A stretch of 64,000 bases of DNA from Alphaproteobacteria bacterium. Its GTDB lineage: Bacteria; Pseudomonadota; Alphaproteobacteria; CAAHEQ01; UBA3637. The stretch is taken from assembly GCA_017647405.1 (NCBI GenBank), contig JAGCKR010000062.1:103606-167605 (forward strand), read 5' to 3'. The notes beneath the pieces were generated by a model, which saw only the letters and a list, made by a program, of their open reading frames with translations, did not search any database and was not told where the DNA came from. This document shows, piece by piece, positions 45,143-54,554 of this stretch. Position numbers and translations under genes: made by a program. Numbering within the stretch: the first letter of the stretch is position 1; each line of letters begins with the position of its first letter.

Positions 45143-46459
45143 ATGATCAAAAAGAATTTTATCATTATATTGTTATTCATCTTCCCTTTTCTTTTTTTAT
45201 CGTATCAATCTTTAAAATTCTTCATTGATACACCATCATTTAAAGATGATTCTTCATCCATACTTTCAAACAGTTCTTCCATAAACGAACAGCAAATTGA
45301 ATGGGAAAAAACATTTATTGAATTTCATCATCCGCTTTGGAATGATGCTTTGCATTTTTCATCAGATAAGAAATATATTAAACGCAGATATCACTCTGAT
45401 AAAGGATATGTCAAAAAATACATCCCTGATGAAAAACTTATTATTAAATGGGATAAATACGGGGAAGAAACTTTTATTTATAACGGATATCAAAAAGCTT
45501 ATTTTTATCAAGACCCCGTAAATCTAGATAATCAAAAAATTCAAACATTCTATCAAAATCATCCAAAATTAAAGGGAAACAGCAAAATTTTGGAAATAAC
45601 GGAAAACACCATTGCCATTCAAGATAACAGTGGATTCAAACGCTTTAAAAAAAATAATCAGAATGTCTATGAACCCATTCAAGCATCAAAAGTTTCATTC
45701 ACACAACCAAAAAAAATAGCCATTCTCTACATCTCAACAGGAAGATATATCATTTTTTGGGAAAATTTTTATAACTCTATGGAAAAACATTTTTTACCCA
45801 ATCATGATAAAACCTACTTTTTATTCACCGACCATGATGAATTAGAAGTTCCCCAAAATGTTGTTAAAATTCATCAAGATCAACTACCCTGGCCTTATGT
45901 CACAATGAAAAGATATCATTTTTTTGAAGCCATCAAAGATAAACTTGAAAAATTTGATTACATTTATTTTTTAAACGGAGATTGCCAACCTGTCAGAGAT
46001 ATTAATGAAGAAATTTTTCCAACAAACGAACAAGAAATTATGGTGACTTTACATTCTTGGTTTTGGCTCAGTCATAAAAACAAATATCCGTATGAAAGAA
46101 ATCCTCAATCTAAAAGTTATATTCCATATCATCAGGGACGGTTTTATATCACCGGAGCTTTTAATGGCGGAACAAGTAAGGGATTTTTGAAAATGACTTC
46201 CATCATTAAAAAATGGACAGATATAGATATAAAAAATAATATCACACCCATTTTCCATGATGAAAGCATGATTAATAAATATTTATTTACCTATTTTAAC
46301 CAAAACCCACCGCTTATTCTTTTTCCGGAATATGTGATCACCCAATCTTATCAATATTCCGCCTCAATTGAATTTCCCTTTTATAAAATGATGTTAATTA
46401 ATAAAAACAAAAAAGGCGGACGCGATTATTTAAGGGGTTTAAAAGAAAAAAAGGATTGA
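45143..46459 (+). CDS. GT6-family (ABO-like) glycosyltransferase, membrane-anchored
   Basis: A 438-aa protein: N-terminal TM helix (about 8-28), the shared HPLWNDALHFS...IKWDKYGEETFIYN module (about 53-115), then a GT6 catalytic domain. GT6 hallmarks are ILYISTGRYIIFWENFY, LPWPYVTMKRYHFF, YPYERNPQSKSYIP, FYITGAFNGGT and HDESMINKYL followed by PEY. These enzymes add alpha-1,3 GalNAc or Gal, as in A/B blood-group antigens. The metal-site triad reads NGD (278-280), against DVD in animal enzymes and NAN in known bacterial ones. A terminator overlaps the stop codon. Confidence 0.9.
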   Translation: MIKKNFIIILLFIFPFLFLSYQSLKFFIDTPSFKDDSSSILSNSSSINEQQIEWEKTFIEFHHPLWNDALHFSSDKKYIKRRYHSDKGYVKKYIPDEKLIIKWDKYGEETFIYNGYQKAYFYQDPVNLDNQKIQTFYQNHPKLKGNSKILEITENTIAIQDNSGFKRFKKNNQNVYEPIQASKVSFTQPKKIAILYISTGRYIIFWENFYNSMEKHFLPNHDKTYFLFTDHDELEVPQNVVKIHQDQLPWPYVTMKRYHFFEAIKDKLEKFDYIYFLNGDCQPVRDINEEIFPTNEQEIMVTLHSWFWLSHKNKYPYERNPQSKSYIPYHQGRFYITGAFNGGTSKGFLKMTSIIKKWTDIDIKNNITPIFHDESMINKYLFTYFNQNPPLILFPEYVITQSYQYSASIEFPFYKMMLINKNKKGGRDYLRGLKEKKD

Positions 46460-46474
46460 TGCCAATCCTTTTTT
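46449..46474 (+). terminator. Terminator overlapping stop of GT6 gene
   Basis: AAGGATT/AATCCTT stem with a six-base loop and T-run. The TGA stop lies in the 5' arm and loop. Confidence 0.75.
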
Positions 46475-46493
46475 ATATTTAACTTTAAACAGT

Positions 46494-47177
46494 TCACTCT
46501 CGTTGAAACTCATAATTTGTTAAAAACGGCATAAAATTCGGCTTTTTTATCGATCGATAAAGTGTTTTTCCTGTTTCTTTTAAAACAGCCCATTCATGCT
46601 CTCCATAACTAAAATGCCACCATTCCAAAGGATAATTAACAAATCCAACCTCTTCTAAAACTCTTTTCAATAAATATCTGTTTTTTCTTGCTTCCAAAGA
46701 TATTTTTTTTGAATCAGTAACCGTTTTTTCATCATCAGCTTCCAAATAAGAAGCCCCCATATTCAAAATATTTTGTTGCATGTCACAAATCGTTAAATCA
46801 ATGGCCGCACCTGTTTGATGCCCACTACCAATACCCTTGGGATCTGCCACATAAATATTCACTTTTTTTCTTAACTCTTCCAAAGAAAGAGAAGGATGCT
46901 TTAATTTTAAAAGATTACTCATTTCCTGAAACATGGCTTCTTGTTTTTCCTGTGGTCTGAATGTTTCATAAATAAAAAACGTATATCCCTTTGGCAAAAG
47001 AGATTTCGCTTTGACCAGCATTTGAATAATTTCTTTTCTTAAATAATGTTTTTTCCCCTCATTTTGACCTTCCCAAAAAAAATCTTTAGGATTGAGCGGA
47101 TAAAGTTCCCCGCCTTCCTCACTTTCAATTAACTCAATCTCAGCTGTTTTGCCGGCAACTTCATGAGAATATTTCAT
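46494..47177 (-). CDS. VanX-like D-alanyl-D-alanine dipeptidase
   Basis: A 227-aa zinc dipeptidase of the M15 VanX/DdpX family: SGHQTGAAIDLT (His120, Asp127) and EWWHFSYGE near residue 193. There is no signal peptide, so it is probably cytoplasmic and recycles D-Ala-D-Ala. Without vanHA neighbours this is not evidence for glycopeptide resistance. ATG 47177 is preferred with AAGGA 6 nt upstream; an in-frame GTG lies at 47192. Confidence 0.88.
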   Translation of the reverse strand: MKYSHEVAGKTAEIELIESEEGGELYPLNPKDFFWEGQNEGKKHYLRKEIIQMLVKAKSLLPKGYTFFIYETFRPQEKQEAMFQEMSNLLKLKHPSLSLEELRKKVNIYVADPKGIGSGHQTGAAIDLTICDMQQNILNMGASYLEADDEKTVTDSKKISLEARKNRYLLKRVLEEVGFVNYPLEWWHFSYGEHEWAVLKETGKTLYRSIKKPNFMPFLTNYEFQRE

Positions 47178-47216
47178 AACCATTCCTTTCACTTTGATAT
47201 ATATTCCTCAAGAGAT

Positions 47217-47330
47217 AAAACGAAAAATTTACTGCCCAGAGTTTTAGTTCTGTCAGAGGCAAGTGAAAGCATTATTTTGGGATTAGACAAACTCTCACCG
47301 CCGACTAAATTCGGCGGACTCTTCGCAAAA
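47217..47330. other. GC-rich hairpin island in gene-free stretch
   Basis: The 307-bp gap 47178-47484 holds this island with a perfect CCGCCGA/TCGGCGG hairpin (about 47298-47317), adjacent to GACTCTTCG. Read on the minus strand this is CGAAGAGTC followed by a hairpin, as in the islands at 62-134 and 37754-37856. The remaining bases are AT-rich, with a promoter at 47429-47457. Confidence 0.4.
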
Positions 47331-47428
47331 ATGAAATATTTCCTATGTTTGTCATATAATGAACATATCATATTTTGAAATCAAATTCAATAAAAAAAAT
47401 CTCTCTTATTTTTTTGTCAATATTTTAA

Positions 47429-47457
47429 TTGAAAAAATATTTATTTTATGATATAAT
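47429..47457 (+). promoter_or_regulatory. Promoter for HEPN-motif gene pair
   Basis: TTGAAA and TATAAT with a 17-bp spacer, 27 nt before ATG 47485. Confidence 0.7.
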
Positions 47458-47484
47458 ACTTAAAACTTGTTTTAAGGGGATATT

Positions 47485-49359
47485 ATGGCAACAGCAAAAA
47501 ACATTAACAAAAACTTAAGCACAACAGATTTGCTTGATCTAATCTGTTATAATTTAGCGCAATTTTCTTATGCGAAAAAAAGATTTTCCAACGTTAAAAA
47601 TGAAACAGATTATAATGTATTTTTTGATATCGTTGTTGACCGCGTTCAACAAACAGCCTTTAAGCAAATTCAAGAAATCAAAAAATTGGTTCAACAAAAA
47701 AAAATAGAAACCGACCCTAAAAAACAACAAGAAATCGACAATCAACTAAATGAATTTTTAAAATTACCTTATAATCCAGGGCATGTTGCCTCATATAAAA
47801 ATATGGCCAGATGCGTCACCAAATCCCTTTTGCTTTTAGGGGATTTTGAAATTATTTTGGCAGATATGCATAAAGAGGCCAGAGAGATTGATTCTGTTGC
47901 GCAAACAAATCTTTTAGGAGCAAACAGCCAGATCAGTAAAACATATTCAACACATTATCAGGAAAAACATTCTCTCGGTCCTTTAATTCATTCATTATCA
48001 AAAGGTTCTCTTGCCAATCAATCACGTGTTGAAGCATTGCTGTCTCTTGCAAAACCACAAAAACCCATTCGCCATCAAATATGGATTAACGATCATTTAA
48101 TGATACAATCAAACTTGTTCACTGATAAAAGTTTATATGATTTTTTAATGCAAGATCCAAAAAAAATAGGCGATTTATTATACTTAACAGCTTCGGCCGA
48201 AGAAATTGAAAAAAAAGCAAATGGGAATCTAACTCAAAAATTCATCAACTCTGAAATCAAACAAATACGCATGGAACATTTGAAACGCGAAGGCGAAAAA
48301 TATATGGAACAATATGCGTTGATAACGATTGAATTATTTGGTCAATTAATTAAAAAGCTGAAAAAAACATCTCCGGCCACTCAAAATTCCGCACTATACG
48401 ATAAATTAAATTTTATCAACGGTATAAAAGCTCCTTTTTCAACTCAAGATATCTTAAAAATGAAAGAATATCTCACAATCCGCGATAATTTGGCACATCC
48501 AACCGAATTTAATTTACGCCCTATGGGAGATGGTACTCATCCGGATTTATTATCCCAATTTGAGCAAGATATTGTTCATTACCTTTCCAATCTTTTAAAC
48601 ATGAATCCACAAGATATTACGGCTAAAATCAAAACATTTACTGAAGAAGAAACTTATGACGTTCGCGCCCTCATCTCTTTGATGGACACGCGAAAAGCCT
48701 TGCGTGATATTTGCGTTAAAGAAGGAAACCTATCCCCCAGCACACCAAATATTTTTGTTTCACTTGGATTTATTGATACAACTGAAAACCAAACATTAAT
48801 TGATGCACTTGATTTAAGAAACATGTTATGCCATGGAAAAATTGATTTATGTTTAGCCGAACAAGCAGAACAATATGCCCTCAAAGCATGGCCGGTTATT
48901 AATAAAATTGCATCAGAAGTTGATAAAAAATTTGGCGTTTCTCTCTCAGATTATTACGCCGCATCAAAAAATTCAACTGGCTTAACGCTTTCTGATTTTC
49001 AAGCACGTTTCCCTTTTATTAACACCTCTTTTGAAACAGATCCTGATAAAAAACTTTTTGAAAAAAGTGTTAAAAAAATATATGGCAAAACAGATCCCTT
49101 AAATAAGGAAACATTAAAAAAACTGCATCTTTTTTCACTTATTGCATATGAATATATCAATAACAAAGAACAAACAACACCCTGCCCTTATATCGAAAAT
49201 GAATTTTTGCCATTTGCAAAAGAAATCGATTATTTGGGTAAAAATCCAGACACCGGTCCGCTTCCAACACTGAAACAGTTAGTTGTCAAAGGCATTTTAA
49301 AAGCATTTGAAAAAGGGCACCCCTTACCGCACCTGAAATCAGAAAACGAAAAGAATTAA
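47485..49359 (+). CDS. Protein with two HEPN-like Rx4H motifs, paralogue 1
   Basis: A 624-aa, mostly helical cytoplasmic protein of unknown family. Two sites match the HEPN ribonuclease signature Rx4H: RDNLAH (333-338) and RNMLCH (445-450), each after a hydrophobic helix and both conserved in the next gene. Other conserved blocks are HQIWIND (197-203), YDV-LISLMDTRKALRDICVKEGNL (391-415) and VSLGFID. HEPN domains cut RNA or pair with nucleotidyltransferases in defence systems; two per chain recalls Cas13-like layouts. The assignment is motif-level only. No CRISPR array is nearby. Confidence 0.7.
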   Translation: MATAKNINKNLSTTDLLDLICYNLAQFSYAKKRFSNVKNETDYNVFFDIVVDRVQQTAFKQIQEIKKLVQQKKIETDPKKQQEIDNQLNEFLKLPYNPGHVASYKNMARCVTKSLLLLGDFEIILADMHKEAREIDSVAQTNLLGANSQISKTYSTHYQEKHSLGPLIHSLSKGSLANQSRVEALLSLAKPQKPIRHQIWINDHLMIQSNLFTDKSLYDFLMQDPKKIGDLLYLTASAEEIEKKANGNLTQKFINSEIKQIRMEHLKREGEKYMEQYALITIELFGQLIKKLKKTSPATQNSALYDKLNFINGIKAPFSTQDILKMKEYLTIRDNLAHPTEFNLRPMGDGTHPDLLSQFEQDIVHYLSNLLNMNPQDITAKIKTFTEEETYDVRALISLMDTRKALRDICVKEGNLSPSTPNIFVSLGFIDTTENQTLIDALDLRNMLCHGKIDLCLAEQAEQYALKAWPVINKIASEVDKKFGVSLSDYYAASKNSTGLTLSDFQARFPFINTSFETDPDKKLFEKSVKKIYGKTDPLNKETLKKLHLFSLIAYEYINNKEQTTPCPYIENEFLPFAKEIDYLGKNPDTGPLPTLKQLVVKGILKAFEKGHPLPHLKSENEKN

Positions 49360-49360
49360 C

Positions 49361-51217
49361 ATGAATAAAAAACTTTCTACTCCTATTCAAAATATGTTGG
49401 ATATATTGTGCCATAATTTAGCGCAATATCAATATCTTTATCAAAGATATGAACCTTTACATCACGTTCAATCCTTTAATGAATTTTTAAATTTTGCAAC
49501 AGAAAAAACATATCTTGAAGCGCAAAAAAGACAACAACTGATTTCTGATTTATCTAAACAACTGAAAAAAGAAAAAAATCAAAACATCAAAGAATTTATC
49601 CAAAATCAAATTGATCATCTTCAAAATTCATTTATCGGAAATATTTATAAAATTGCGGGGAATAAAAGTTTTGCCCGTCATATCACTAAAAATACGTTAT
49701 GGCTCAACGAATTTGAGCCGGTTTTTGCCAATCAAAAAAAAGAAGCGCGACCATTTGATTCAGCAGGCAGAATTAACCTGTTTGGCAACACGGATAAAAA
49801 TGCCGTCAACCTGAGTAAATGTTTGCATTATCATTACCGCCCTCTTTCTTCTAATGGTCCCGTTTTTGAAACAAACACATTAATGGATAAAGCCGGCAGT
49901 GAAAAAGTTGATCTTTTAATTTCTGAAAAAAAACCACCAAAACCCGTTTATCATCAAATTTGGATTAATGATGAATTAATGCTGAAAAGCACTTTTAAAA
50001 CAGACAAGAGCTTATCTGAATATTTGAATAATTCTTATGATGCAAATATTTCTCTTATTTTCCTTACAGCTTATGCCCAAGAAATTTTTAATCATATGGG
50101 AAATAACAGATCACAAGAAACACTTTATCAGGAATATTTAAACAAAAGATTGGAATATGCAAAAACCAAAAATGCCAACTATTTAGAACAATATCTTCTG
50201 ATTTCAACAGAGATGTTTTGCAAAATAATCCAAGAACTGAAAATCAAAAATAAACTACCAACCAATGTTCCTGTTTTTGATGATATCAATCAAGCAACGC
50301 TTTCTCAAAATATATTAACACCCACAGACGTTAAACAAATGGAAACTTATCTTTCCATTCGCGATCATTTTGCGCATCCGACTGAATATAACTTTAAGCC
50401 ATTTTCCTCTTTAAATCAAAAAACAAATCTGTTAAAAGATTTTAAAAATAATATGGTTTATTTTCTTTCAACCGCCTTGGATATCCCACAAACAGATATT
50501 GAAAAGAAAATCAACGGGTTTCAAGAAGAAACACATTATGACGTTTACTCTCTTCTTTTATTAATGGATATGCGTAAAGCGCTTAGAGAACTTTGCGTAA
50601 AAAAAGCAAACCTTAATGCCGACCAACCAAATGTTTTTTTAAAACTGGGTTTCATCGATAAAAAAGAAAATAAAGAACTTATTAACGCATTGAAAATCAG
50701 AAATAATATTTGTCATGAAAAACTGAATGCTCAATTAGCTCAAAAAGCACAACAAGCCACTCAAACAATTTTGCCAATCATTGAAAAAATAAGCGATTGT
50801 ATATCAAAAAAATTCCATATTTCCGTCAATGCGCATTATCATCCGACTCTGGTTTCCAAAACAACGAATTTTTCGGACATTCAACAAGAATTTCCTTTTT
50901 TAAATATTGATATGAATAATGATCCGGATAGCCATATTTTATATGAAACACTCAAAGCAAAACAACCCGATCAAAAACTCTTGCAAGAATTATATCTTCT
51001 TGCGCATCTTTTTCAATCAATCACTTTAACAGACTATACCCTTCAAAACAACCCTTATTTTGAAGAAAAAGAATTAATTCCTATCTTAAAAGAATATCAA
51101 TCATTCAAAGACAATAACTCTAATAATTTCCGCAAAAACATATTTAAAGCCTTTGCAAATAACTGGTTGGCAACGGGAAAACTCCCCTCTTTGAAAAAAG
51201 AATATACGCGCAGTTAA
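49361..51217 (+). CDS. Protein with two HEPN-like Rx4H motifs, paralogue 2
   Basis: A 618-aa protein starting one base after the previous stop, colinear with it throughout. The motifs RDHFAH (334-339) and RNNICH (447-452) sit at the same positions as in paralogue 1, while surrounding residues vary freely. Shared blocks include HQIWIND, YLSIRDHFAHPTEYNFKP, LLLMDMRKALRELCVKKANL and LGFIDKKENKELINALKIRN. The tight spacing implies co-translation and perhaps a heterodimer. Function unknown beyond the possible RNase activity. Confidence 0.7.
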   Translation: MNKKLSTPIQNMLDILCHNLAQYQYLYQRYEPLHHVQSFNEFLNFATEKTYLEAQKRQQLISDLSKQLKKEKNQNIKEFIQNQIDHLQNSFIGNIYKIAGNKSFARHITKNTLWLNEFEPVFANQKKEARPFDSAGRINLFGNTDKNAVNLSKCLHYHYRPLSSNGPVFETNTLMDKAGSEKVDLLISEKKPPKPVYHQIWINDELMLKSTFKTDKSLSEYLNNSYDANISLIFLTAYAQEIFNHMGNNRSQETLYQEYLNKRLEYAKTKNANYLEQYLLISTEMFCKIIQELKIKNKLPTNVPVFDDINQATLSQNILTPTDVKQMETYLSIRDHFAHPTEYNFKPFSSLNQKTNLLKDFKNNMVYFLSTALDIPQTDIEKKINGFQEETHYDVYSLLLLMDMRKALRELCVKKANLNADQPNVFLKLGFIDKKENKELINALKIRNNICHEKLNAQLAQKAQQATQTILPIIEKISDCISKKFHISVNAHYHPTLVSKTTNFSDIQQEFPFLNIDMNNDPDSHILYETLKAKQPDQKLLQELYLLAHLFQSITLTDYTLQNNPYFEEKELIPILKEYQSFKDNNSNNFRKNIFKAFANNWLATGKLPSLKKEYTRS

Positions 51218-51283
51218 AAAGATTGATTTTTTACCAACCAAAGAATAGTATAAAAAAGATATCATCACCAAAGGGGGGGAAAG

Positions 51284-51475
51284 ATGAAATCTATTTTTTT
51301 CATATTATTTTTAATACTTTCATTTTCAAAAGCATCTGCTAGTCAATGGAACTGTTGGGAAGAAATTGATGTAACGGTTTGCCGTCATTTACAAACAGGT
51401 CAAATAATCAGAAAAAGCATTCTTTCCAACTCCAAAGAAACAAACTCAAATAAGAAAAAAACTATCTCTAACTAA
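51284..51475 (+). CDS. Small secreted peptide
   Basis: A 63-aa protein: signal peptide of about 20 residues (ending ASA), then a 43-residue mature part with two cysteines (WNCWEEIDVTVCRH) and a Ser/Asn/Lys tail. GGGGGGAAAG lies close to the ATG. It follows the HEPN-motif pair by 66 nt and may share its transcript. Function unknown. Confidence 0.65.
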   Translation: MKSIFFILFLILSFSKASASQWNCWEEIDVTVCRHLQTGQIIRKSILSNSKETNSNKKKTISN

Positions 51476-51683
51476 AAACGCTTCACCTGCAAAAAGAATA
51501 ACTTTCAAAACAAAAAATATCAGTCCGTTTTTTATATCCCCGTCTTTTTTAAAAACCAAATATATTCAAATCGGATTCATTGCTGTTTTTAAGAAAAATT
51601 AATTTCAAAAAAAATCAAATACTACTTGCTTTTTCTTTTGTTTTTTGCTTCTATAAAAATAAGTTTTTAATTAAGGGGGATTT

Positions 51684-53075
51684 ATGCAAAAATTATTCTC
51701 ATCAGATAAAGGGTTTGTTTTTACCATGGCCGGTGCCGCCATCGGGTTAGGCAACATTTGGAGATTTCCATATTTGGTTGCCAATTATGGTGGTGGCTTA
51801 TTTTTATTACTTTATTTAGTTTTGCTTCTTTCATTAGGTTATTTTCTTTTACTTGGAGAAGTTTCTTTTGGGAAAACAACCAGACAAAACGTGATTGATG
51901 GAACAAAAGAACTCTCTGAAAAAACACTTACTTCTAATAATTCCAGATGGTCCAAAACTGTTGGGATTCCTCCCTTAGTAACGGCTTTTATGATGAACAT
52001 CATTTATCTTATTGTTATGGGATGGATTTTATATTACATCATTCAAAATGTTTTATTTTTGAGCGATATTTCAACAACTCCGGTCACTTCAAAAACATTT
52101 GGAGAATTAACAAATAACTTCCAAAAACAGCTTTTTTGGAGTTTTGTCTGCGTTTTAACTGCCTCTTGGATTTTTATTAAAGGGTCTTTAAAACATATTG
52201 AAAAAATTGCCTCTCTTTTTATTCCGGCCATTTTTTTCATTCTTGTTTACCTGATTTTTTGGGCATTAAGCCAAGATGGTGCCATTGATGGAATTAAAAA
52301 TGTTTTTAAACCAGATTGGGAAAACTTCGGCTTTTCAGAACAAGGATTCAATTTAAGACAATTTATAAATGTTTTATTTGCAGCCCTCTCTCAGTTACTT
52401 TATTCTCTTTCTATTGGTATGGGTGTTGCCTATTTTTATGGAACGCGCGCCACAAAAGACACCAATATGGTTGTTGCCACTCGTTATGTTATTGTGTTAG
52501 ATACACTTTGTTCTGTTTTGGCAGCTATGTTTGTTTTGGGTATCTCAAATGCTTATAATATTCCAAAAGATGTTGGATATAACCTCTCATTTGTTTCATT
52601 ACCAATCGCCTTTGAACAAATGATTGGTGGCTCTTTCGTGATGTTTTTATTTTATTCGGTTTTATATTTGGCCGCATATTCCTCTTTGGTATCCCACTAC
52701 ATGCCATTGGTTACTTTTGCCGAAGAAAAATTTAAAATTTCTCGCGGACTTGCCTTTACTTTGATTGCCAGTGCTAATTTAATATTGGTGGCTTGCGTAT
52801 TATTAGCCTTCTCAGGAGCACCTGAAAATATTCAAAAAACCAATGGACTGTTTAACATCACAAATGTTGCAACAGATACCATGCTTTTAGTTTCTGTTTT
52901 CACCATGAGTCTTTTCATCGGTTGGATTGGTGGCAAAACCATCTACAATTCATTTAAAGAACAATTTCAAAAAACATTACCAAATACGCAGGTTGAATAT
53001 ATGAAAACGCTTTTCCGTTTCGCAGCCCCAACGATTTTAATGTTGATTATTTTAAACACATTGTTCTCTTTTTAA
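51684..53075 (+). CDS. Sodium:neurotransmitter symporter (NSS) family transporter
   Basis: A 463-aa LeuT-fold protein with about 11-12 TM helices. TM1 carries the family hallmark GAAIGLGNIWRFPY (17-30), which forms the substrate and sodium site. A second conserved stretch is ALSQLLYSLSIGMGVAYFYGT in TM6. Bacterial NSS proteins import amino acids with Na+. The exact substrate is not visible. AGGGGGGA precedes the ATG and a strong terminator follows. Confidence 0.94.
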   Translation: MQKLFSSDKGFVFTMAGAAIGLGNIWRFPYLVANYGGGLFLLLYLVLLLSLGYFLLLGEVSFGKTTRQNVIDGTKELSEKTLTSNNSRWSKTVGIPPLVTAFMMNIIYLIVMGWILYYIIQNVLFLSDISTTPVTSKTFGELTNNFQKQLFWSFVCVLTASWIFIKGSLKHIEKIASLFIPAIFFILVYLIFWALSQDGAIDGIKNVFKPDWENFGFSEQGFNLRQFINVLFAALSQLLYSLSIGMGVAYFYGTRATKDTNMVVATRYVIVLDTLCSVLAAMFVLGISNAYNIPKDVGYNLSFVSLPIAFEQMIGGSFVMFLFYSVLYLAAYSSLVSHYMPLVTFAEEKFKISRGLAFTLIASANLILVACVLLAFSGAPENIQKTNGLFNITNVATDTMLLVSVFTMSLFIGWIGGKTIYNSFKEQFQKTLPNTQVEYMKTLFRFAAPTILMLIILNTLFSF

Positions 53076-53089
53076 AAAATAAACGAATC

Positions 53090-53122
53090 GCCCTCTTTGT
53101 TTTTCAAAGAGGGCTTTTTTTT
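53090..53122 (+). terminator. Strong terminator after NSS transporter
   Basis: GCCCTCTTTG/CAAAGAGGGC perfect 10-bp stem, five-base loop, eight T. Confidence 0.92.
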
Positions 53123-53237
53123 ACTTTGTAAATCAATATAAACATAACCGCCATTACGTAAATGATGGATTTTTTTATTTTTATGTCGAATTTTATATAA
53201 AATATCCGTTTTTCTTAATCTTATTACAAGTTTATCA

Positions 53238-53266
53238 TTGAAATAAAAGTGTTTTTCGGCTATCCT
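53238..53266 (+). promoter_or_regulatory. Promoter for 378-aa ankyrin gene
   Basis: TTGAAA and TATCCT with a 17-bp spacer, 36 nt before ATG 53303. Confidence 0.5.
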
Positions 53267-53302
53267 TTAACAAGGATAAATCATTTTAAAAAAGGAAAAA
53301 AA

Positions 53303-54439
53303 ATGAGTATCAACGATGATTTATTAGATGCCGTCAGAAAGCAAGATTATGAAAAAGTAACAAAGTGCTTAATAAAAGGCGCTGATGTGAATTATTATAA
53401 AGATTGTCAAACACCTTTATGTATTGCCACCAATAATCATGATATTCAAATGGTGAACCTGTTGCTTGAAACAGATCGGGTAACGGCAAAAGAGCTCAAA
53501 ACAATATTGCAAATTGCCATGACTCTCAAAAATAAAGAAATATCAAAAATATTGATTGATCACATGCAAGATTTTAAACAAGGATGGTTTGATATCAGCA
53601 TTTATGAATCGTTTCATAAACTGGCCATTGATAATGCGTGGCCGGATATTTTAAAATCTTTACTTTGTAAAGGGGCTCGTTTTAAAAAATGCGAAGGTTG
53701 GGATGTTAATCCATTACATTACGCCGCTAAACAAAAAGATCCTGTTTATGTTCAACTTCTTGGTAAATATATTGATGTTGACGACACAAAAGATGAAGAA
53801 GAAACACCATTAATGATTGCGGCAGAAGCCGGAAATGATGAAACAATGGATGCTCTTTTAAAAATGGGGGCAAATCTTCAAGCAAAACCGGAACCAAAAG
53901 TCCATATTAATTTTCTTATTCCCTCTATTTTAAGAGCGGGAGTGATTAAAATGAATTTAGTAAATATTGACTCTGTTCTTCATAAAGCTGTTTCATCCGG
54001 CAACACGAAAACAATAGATGTATTACTGAAACACAAACCGGATTTAGATTTAAATGCTCGCGGATCTGAAAGCAAAACACCGTTAATGATTGCCGCTGAA
54101 CGTGGGGATAACCAAATGGTTCACCATCTGTTAAAATTAGGTGTAAATGTCAACATCAGACGAGGCGAAGGAAATGCGCTTCATTCTGCCGTTGAAGGCG
54201 ATTCCATTGAATCCATTAAACTCTTGCTGGCATATGGGATTGATCAACATCATCAAACAAATAATTACCAAACACCCTTATCAAAAGCCATTAATGAACA
54301 CAAAAAATACGGTGTTCCAAGTAAAGAGGTGATCGATCTTTTAACATATGCAAAGGCAAATCCTAAAAAAGTTGTTAGTCAAAAACCAACATATTTTCCT
54401 GGGCGGAATCCAAAAGGCGGTCGTGGTCCAAGAGAGTAA
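53303..54439 (+). CDS. Ankyrin-repeat protein
   Basis: A 378-aa protein with about eight ankyrin repeats (CQTPLCIATNNHDIQMVNLLL, ETPLMIAAEAGNDETMDALL, KTPLMIAAERGDNQMVHHLL) and a short basic Gly-rich tail. ATG 53303, with AAGGA upstream, is preferred to 53249. It starts with SINDDLLDAVRKQDYEKV, a capping helix seen in similar form in the neighbouring ankyrin proteins. No secretion signal is visible. Confidence 0.88.
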   Translation: MSINDDLLDAVRKQDYEKVTKCLIKGADVNYYKDCQTPLCIATNNHDIQMVNLLLETDRVTAKELKTILQIAMTLKNKEISKILIDHMQDFKQGWFDISIYESFHKLAIDNAWPDILKSLLCKGARFKKCEGWDVNPLHYAAKQKDPVYVQLLGKYIDVDDTKDEEETPLMIAAEAGNDETMDALLKMGANLQAKPEPKVHINFLIPSILRAGVIKMNLVNIDSVLHKAVSSGNTKTIDVLLKHKPDLDLNARGSESKTPLMIAAERGDNQMVHHLLKLGVNVNIRRGEGNALHSAVEGDSIESIKLLLAYGIDQHHQTNNYQTPLSKAINEHKKYGVPSKEVIDLLTYAKANPKKVVSQKPTYFPGRNPKGGRGPRE

Positions 54440-54516
54440 GGCGAAAAATATACTCAAAATCGCCCTCAAAAGGCAATAAACTAATTTATAACACCACATG
54501 TATCCCAAAGATTAAA

Positions 54517-54548
54517 AAAAACACCATTTGCTCAAATGGTGTTTTTTC
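54517..54548. terminator. Symmetric terminator between convergent ankyrin genes
   Basis: ACACCATTTG/CAAATGGTGT stem with a two-base apex, flanked by A- and T-runs. Confidence 0.88.
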
Positions 54549-54554
54549 TCAATT

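Noticed and set aside
46494..47177. VanX-like gene as a glycopeptide-resistance determinant
   Set aside because: There are no vanHA or vanRS neighbours, and a Gram-negative DdpX-type recycling role explains it.
47485..51217. Cas13-like CRISPR effector
   Set aside because: Two Rx4H motifs per chain recall Cas13, but the proteins are shorter and no array or Cas1/Cas2 is present in the window.
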